Origin: Jimgerdemannia flammicorona
Taxonomy: Eukaryota > Mucoromycota > Endogonomycetes > Endogonales > Endogonaceae
Reading direction: 5' to 3'
DNA length: 20,919 nucleotides
Assembly (NCBI GenBank): GCA_003990745.1
Contig: RBNI01001767.1
Location: 1 to 20,919, forward strand
Made by a program: the position numbers and the translations under genes. This document shows positions 18,834 to 20,919 of this stretch, piece by piece. The stretch's first letter is position 1. Each line of letters opens with the position of its first letter. Under the pieces are notes generated by a model that made no database searches, had not been told where the DNA came from, and saw only the letters and a list, made by a program, of their open reading frames with translations.

Positions 18834-20919
18834 CTATTATTATATCTATTCTAGAGTTATTTATATCTATTATATTTAGTATACTTATACTGACTCCTTA
18901 ATTTGTCTTTTATAATATCTGAGTATTGAGTAGTATATAGTCTTATAGACATATTTTCTTAGCTACTAAGTGGGGCTCATAACCTTTATTTGCATTAAGT
19001 TAGAAATATAAAATAGAGAGAGGAAGGAGTATTATTTATGATTAATTACTTACAATTTTATATATTATGTAATATATATCAAAAATAATATTATTTTAAG
19101 ATTTAAATATTTAGGCAACATTATTGAGATATTACTATAAGAGAAATTTTAATAGAAGATATCTATATTATATATTTACTATATTTAAGAAATCTACTTT
19201 ATTTAAAAAATCTATTAAAATTATATATATTACTCCAGACTATCTGATTAGAAAACTTATTAAAATTATCTATATTTGATTACTTTTGATAAAATAACTG
19301 AGTGCTTAAGTATATAGTAGGCCCAATCTTATAAATTAACTCTATTGAGTCAGTATATTATACTTCTCTTAGATGAGATAAAATTATTTTAAAGTACTAA
19401 TCAAATAATAGATTAAAATTCTCATACTAGCAAAAGACTTTTAAATATAGCTAACTATATTTACTGACACTATTTATAAATAATATAATATTCTAACCTA
19501 GGTTTAAATATAGATAGAATAATAATCCTAACTATATTTTTATATTAACTGTAGAACTCATCTTATCATAGCTCTTCAATTATTAATATACTCATTATTA
19601 CTCACTTTTTATCTCTTCTCTTTATTGATAAAATCAGAAGTTATCTTTATAAAATATATTCTCAATTATCTTACTAATAATACCACTATCTCTAATTACT
19701 ACTAGCTAATAAATTCTATATAGTTACTACTATAGAATCTGAACTCTTTTTAGATATCCATATAATAAAACCTAATAGTACTTTGTTATTAATTCTTTAA
19801 TGTAGTCTTCTATTATTTTAATACTTATATATATAGCTCTACAAAATATATAATATATAGAAATATCAAACTGACTACTATACTAAGTTTAATTAGTCTA
19901 TTACATCTCCTGTTAATACATAACCACTATCTTCAAGATAACTGTCTATATATTAAATATAAAATATATTATAATACTCTCTAGTATAGTATTAATATAT
20001 AGAAGAGAATACTATTAGTAATAATATGAGCATTCTAAACTTAGAAGCAAGAGAAGTATTCTACTCAATCTTAACTTAAAAGTAAGAGAATTAATATATT
20101 ATATATATATATAATGAATTAAATAAATTCTAATAATATGATTTACTCTTTTTACTTTTAAATTTGTTATTAGAGAAAATCAGATATTTCTCAATTTCAC
20201 TAGATAGATATTTTTCAGAGTAAGTATTACTATTTCTTCATTTATCAATATTACTAATATAATTGCAAAGAAGTAAGTTATATACATATATATGATATAT
20301 ATATATATTTTAAGATAAAGTAAAAAATATATTAATAGAGTATTTAAAGTAAAGTCTATATTTAGTATCAAATGATAGTCTTTATATATCTCAGAAAAAC
20401 AGAAAAACAGAATACTTTAACTTTATAATTGTAAAAATAGTATATTTATTATTTTATACATCTAATTAATAATATATATATGTATATATATAATTGATAC
20501 TTATCTAAAGACTTTATATAAGAAGACTTATATAATTATAATTATGTTAATTAGAAAAATACTGTACTATATAGAATAATTTGATATTTTATATTTATAT
20601 TTTAGAAATACAGTTTATATATTTAATATATAAGAGCAATAGTAGTTAATATAAATTTAAGCCAAAGACTGATAAATATATATTTCTAAATTAGAGCAAT
20701 AAAAAACAAGGTGTTGTTGTCCTTTGTTTATATGGAAGTTTTTTTTTTTTTTTTTTTTATTTAAAAAAAAAAAAAAATTATCACTATGGTTATAATATAT
20801 CAATTACTTATAACTATAGCACACAATTATTTGCCCAGACAGTACAAAAAAAATCACCTGGATATTTATTTATTTATTTCTCATTTTGCTTTTGTTTTTT
20901 TTGATGGTTTATATTTTTT
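18834..20919. other. A+T-rich, CpG-free gene desert
   Basis: About 2.1 kb of very A+T-rich DNA with many TA runs and short microsatellite-like stretches, such as TA repeats near 20100 and 20290 and TTTA near 20866-20880. No CpG was found by eye. Long open frames here are low-complexity Ile/Tyr/Leu strings without family likeness. No tRNA, rRNA or LINE sequence is recognised. It looks like a decayed repeat region of RIP type, or an A+T isochore. Confidence 0.65.
20739..20777. repeat. T20 / A15 inverted homopolymers
   Basis: Twenty T (20739-20758) and fifteen A (20763-20777) are separated by four bases and could form a hairpin. The lengths may be affected by slippage in replication or sequencing. 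Confidence 0.7.

Noticed and set aside
20180..20371. 63-codon hydrophobic - strand frame resembling a membrane or mitochondrial protein
   Set aside because: Its Ile/Tyr/Leu content follows from A+T-rich DNA. There is no start context, no homologous motif and no supporting neighbour.

Overview
The window looks like subtelomeric DNA of a fungus, most likely a filamentous ascomycete. It holds two sharply different blocks. Positions about 122-18053 (roughly half G+C) are a head-to-tail array of four copies of one non-LTR (LINE-type) retrotransposon, all on the + strand. Positions 18054-20919 are very A+T-rich, with no CpG found by eye, and contain a decayed retrocopy of the ribosomal protein eS25 (RPS25) gene whose changes look like C-to-T and G-to-A. 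The fungal assignment rests on the TTAGGG-type telomere motif, the compact TATA promoters and the RIP-like decay. No species can be named.

Array layout: copy A (about 122-2515) is 5'-truncated and starts inside ORF2. Copies B (2516-7660), C (7661-12896) and D (12897-18053) are full-length units of about 5.15-5.24 kb. Each full unit has a 5' segment with a TATAAATA box, a short leader, ORF1 (about 499 codons: CxxC/CxxC motif, coiled-coil, Pro/Ser/Ala linker, conserved C-terminal domain), ORF2 (about 1015 codons: APE-type endonuclease, reverse transcriptase, C-terminal Cys/His cluster), and a 3' UTR of about 390 bp. ORF2 starts on the ORF1 stop (ATGA overlap) in all three full copies. Every ORF is interrupted by nonsense codons and a few 1-2 bp indels, so no copy in this window is intact.

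The most notable point is the unit ends. All four copies end AATAAA, 13 nt, then a telomere-like C-strand run (CCTAACC...). The best preserved is CCTAACCCTAACCC at 18040-18053. There is no poly(A) tail, and the next unit starts within a few bases. A transcript ending there could pair with a TTAGGG 3' overhang. The orientation (C-strand on +, 5' ends of elements to the left) is what sequential addition to a chromosome end lying to the left would give. This recalls telomeric retrotransposons in other lineages (HeT-A/TART in Drosophila, TRAS/SART in Bombyx, MoTeR in Magnaporthe, Zepp in Chlorella), but I cannot place this family in a named clade from sequence alone.

Several nonsense codons are shared by two or three copies. 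The units therefore multiplied at least partly after the lineage was already damaged, either by recombination within the array or by use of another copy's proteins in trans.
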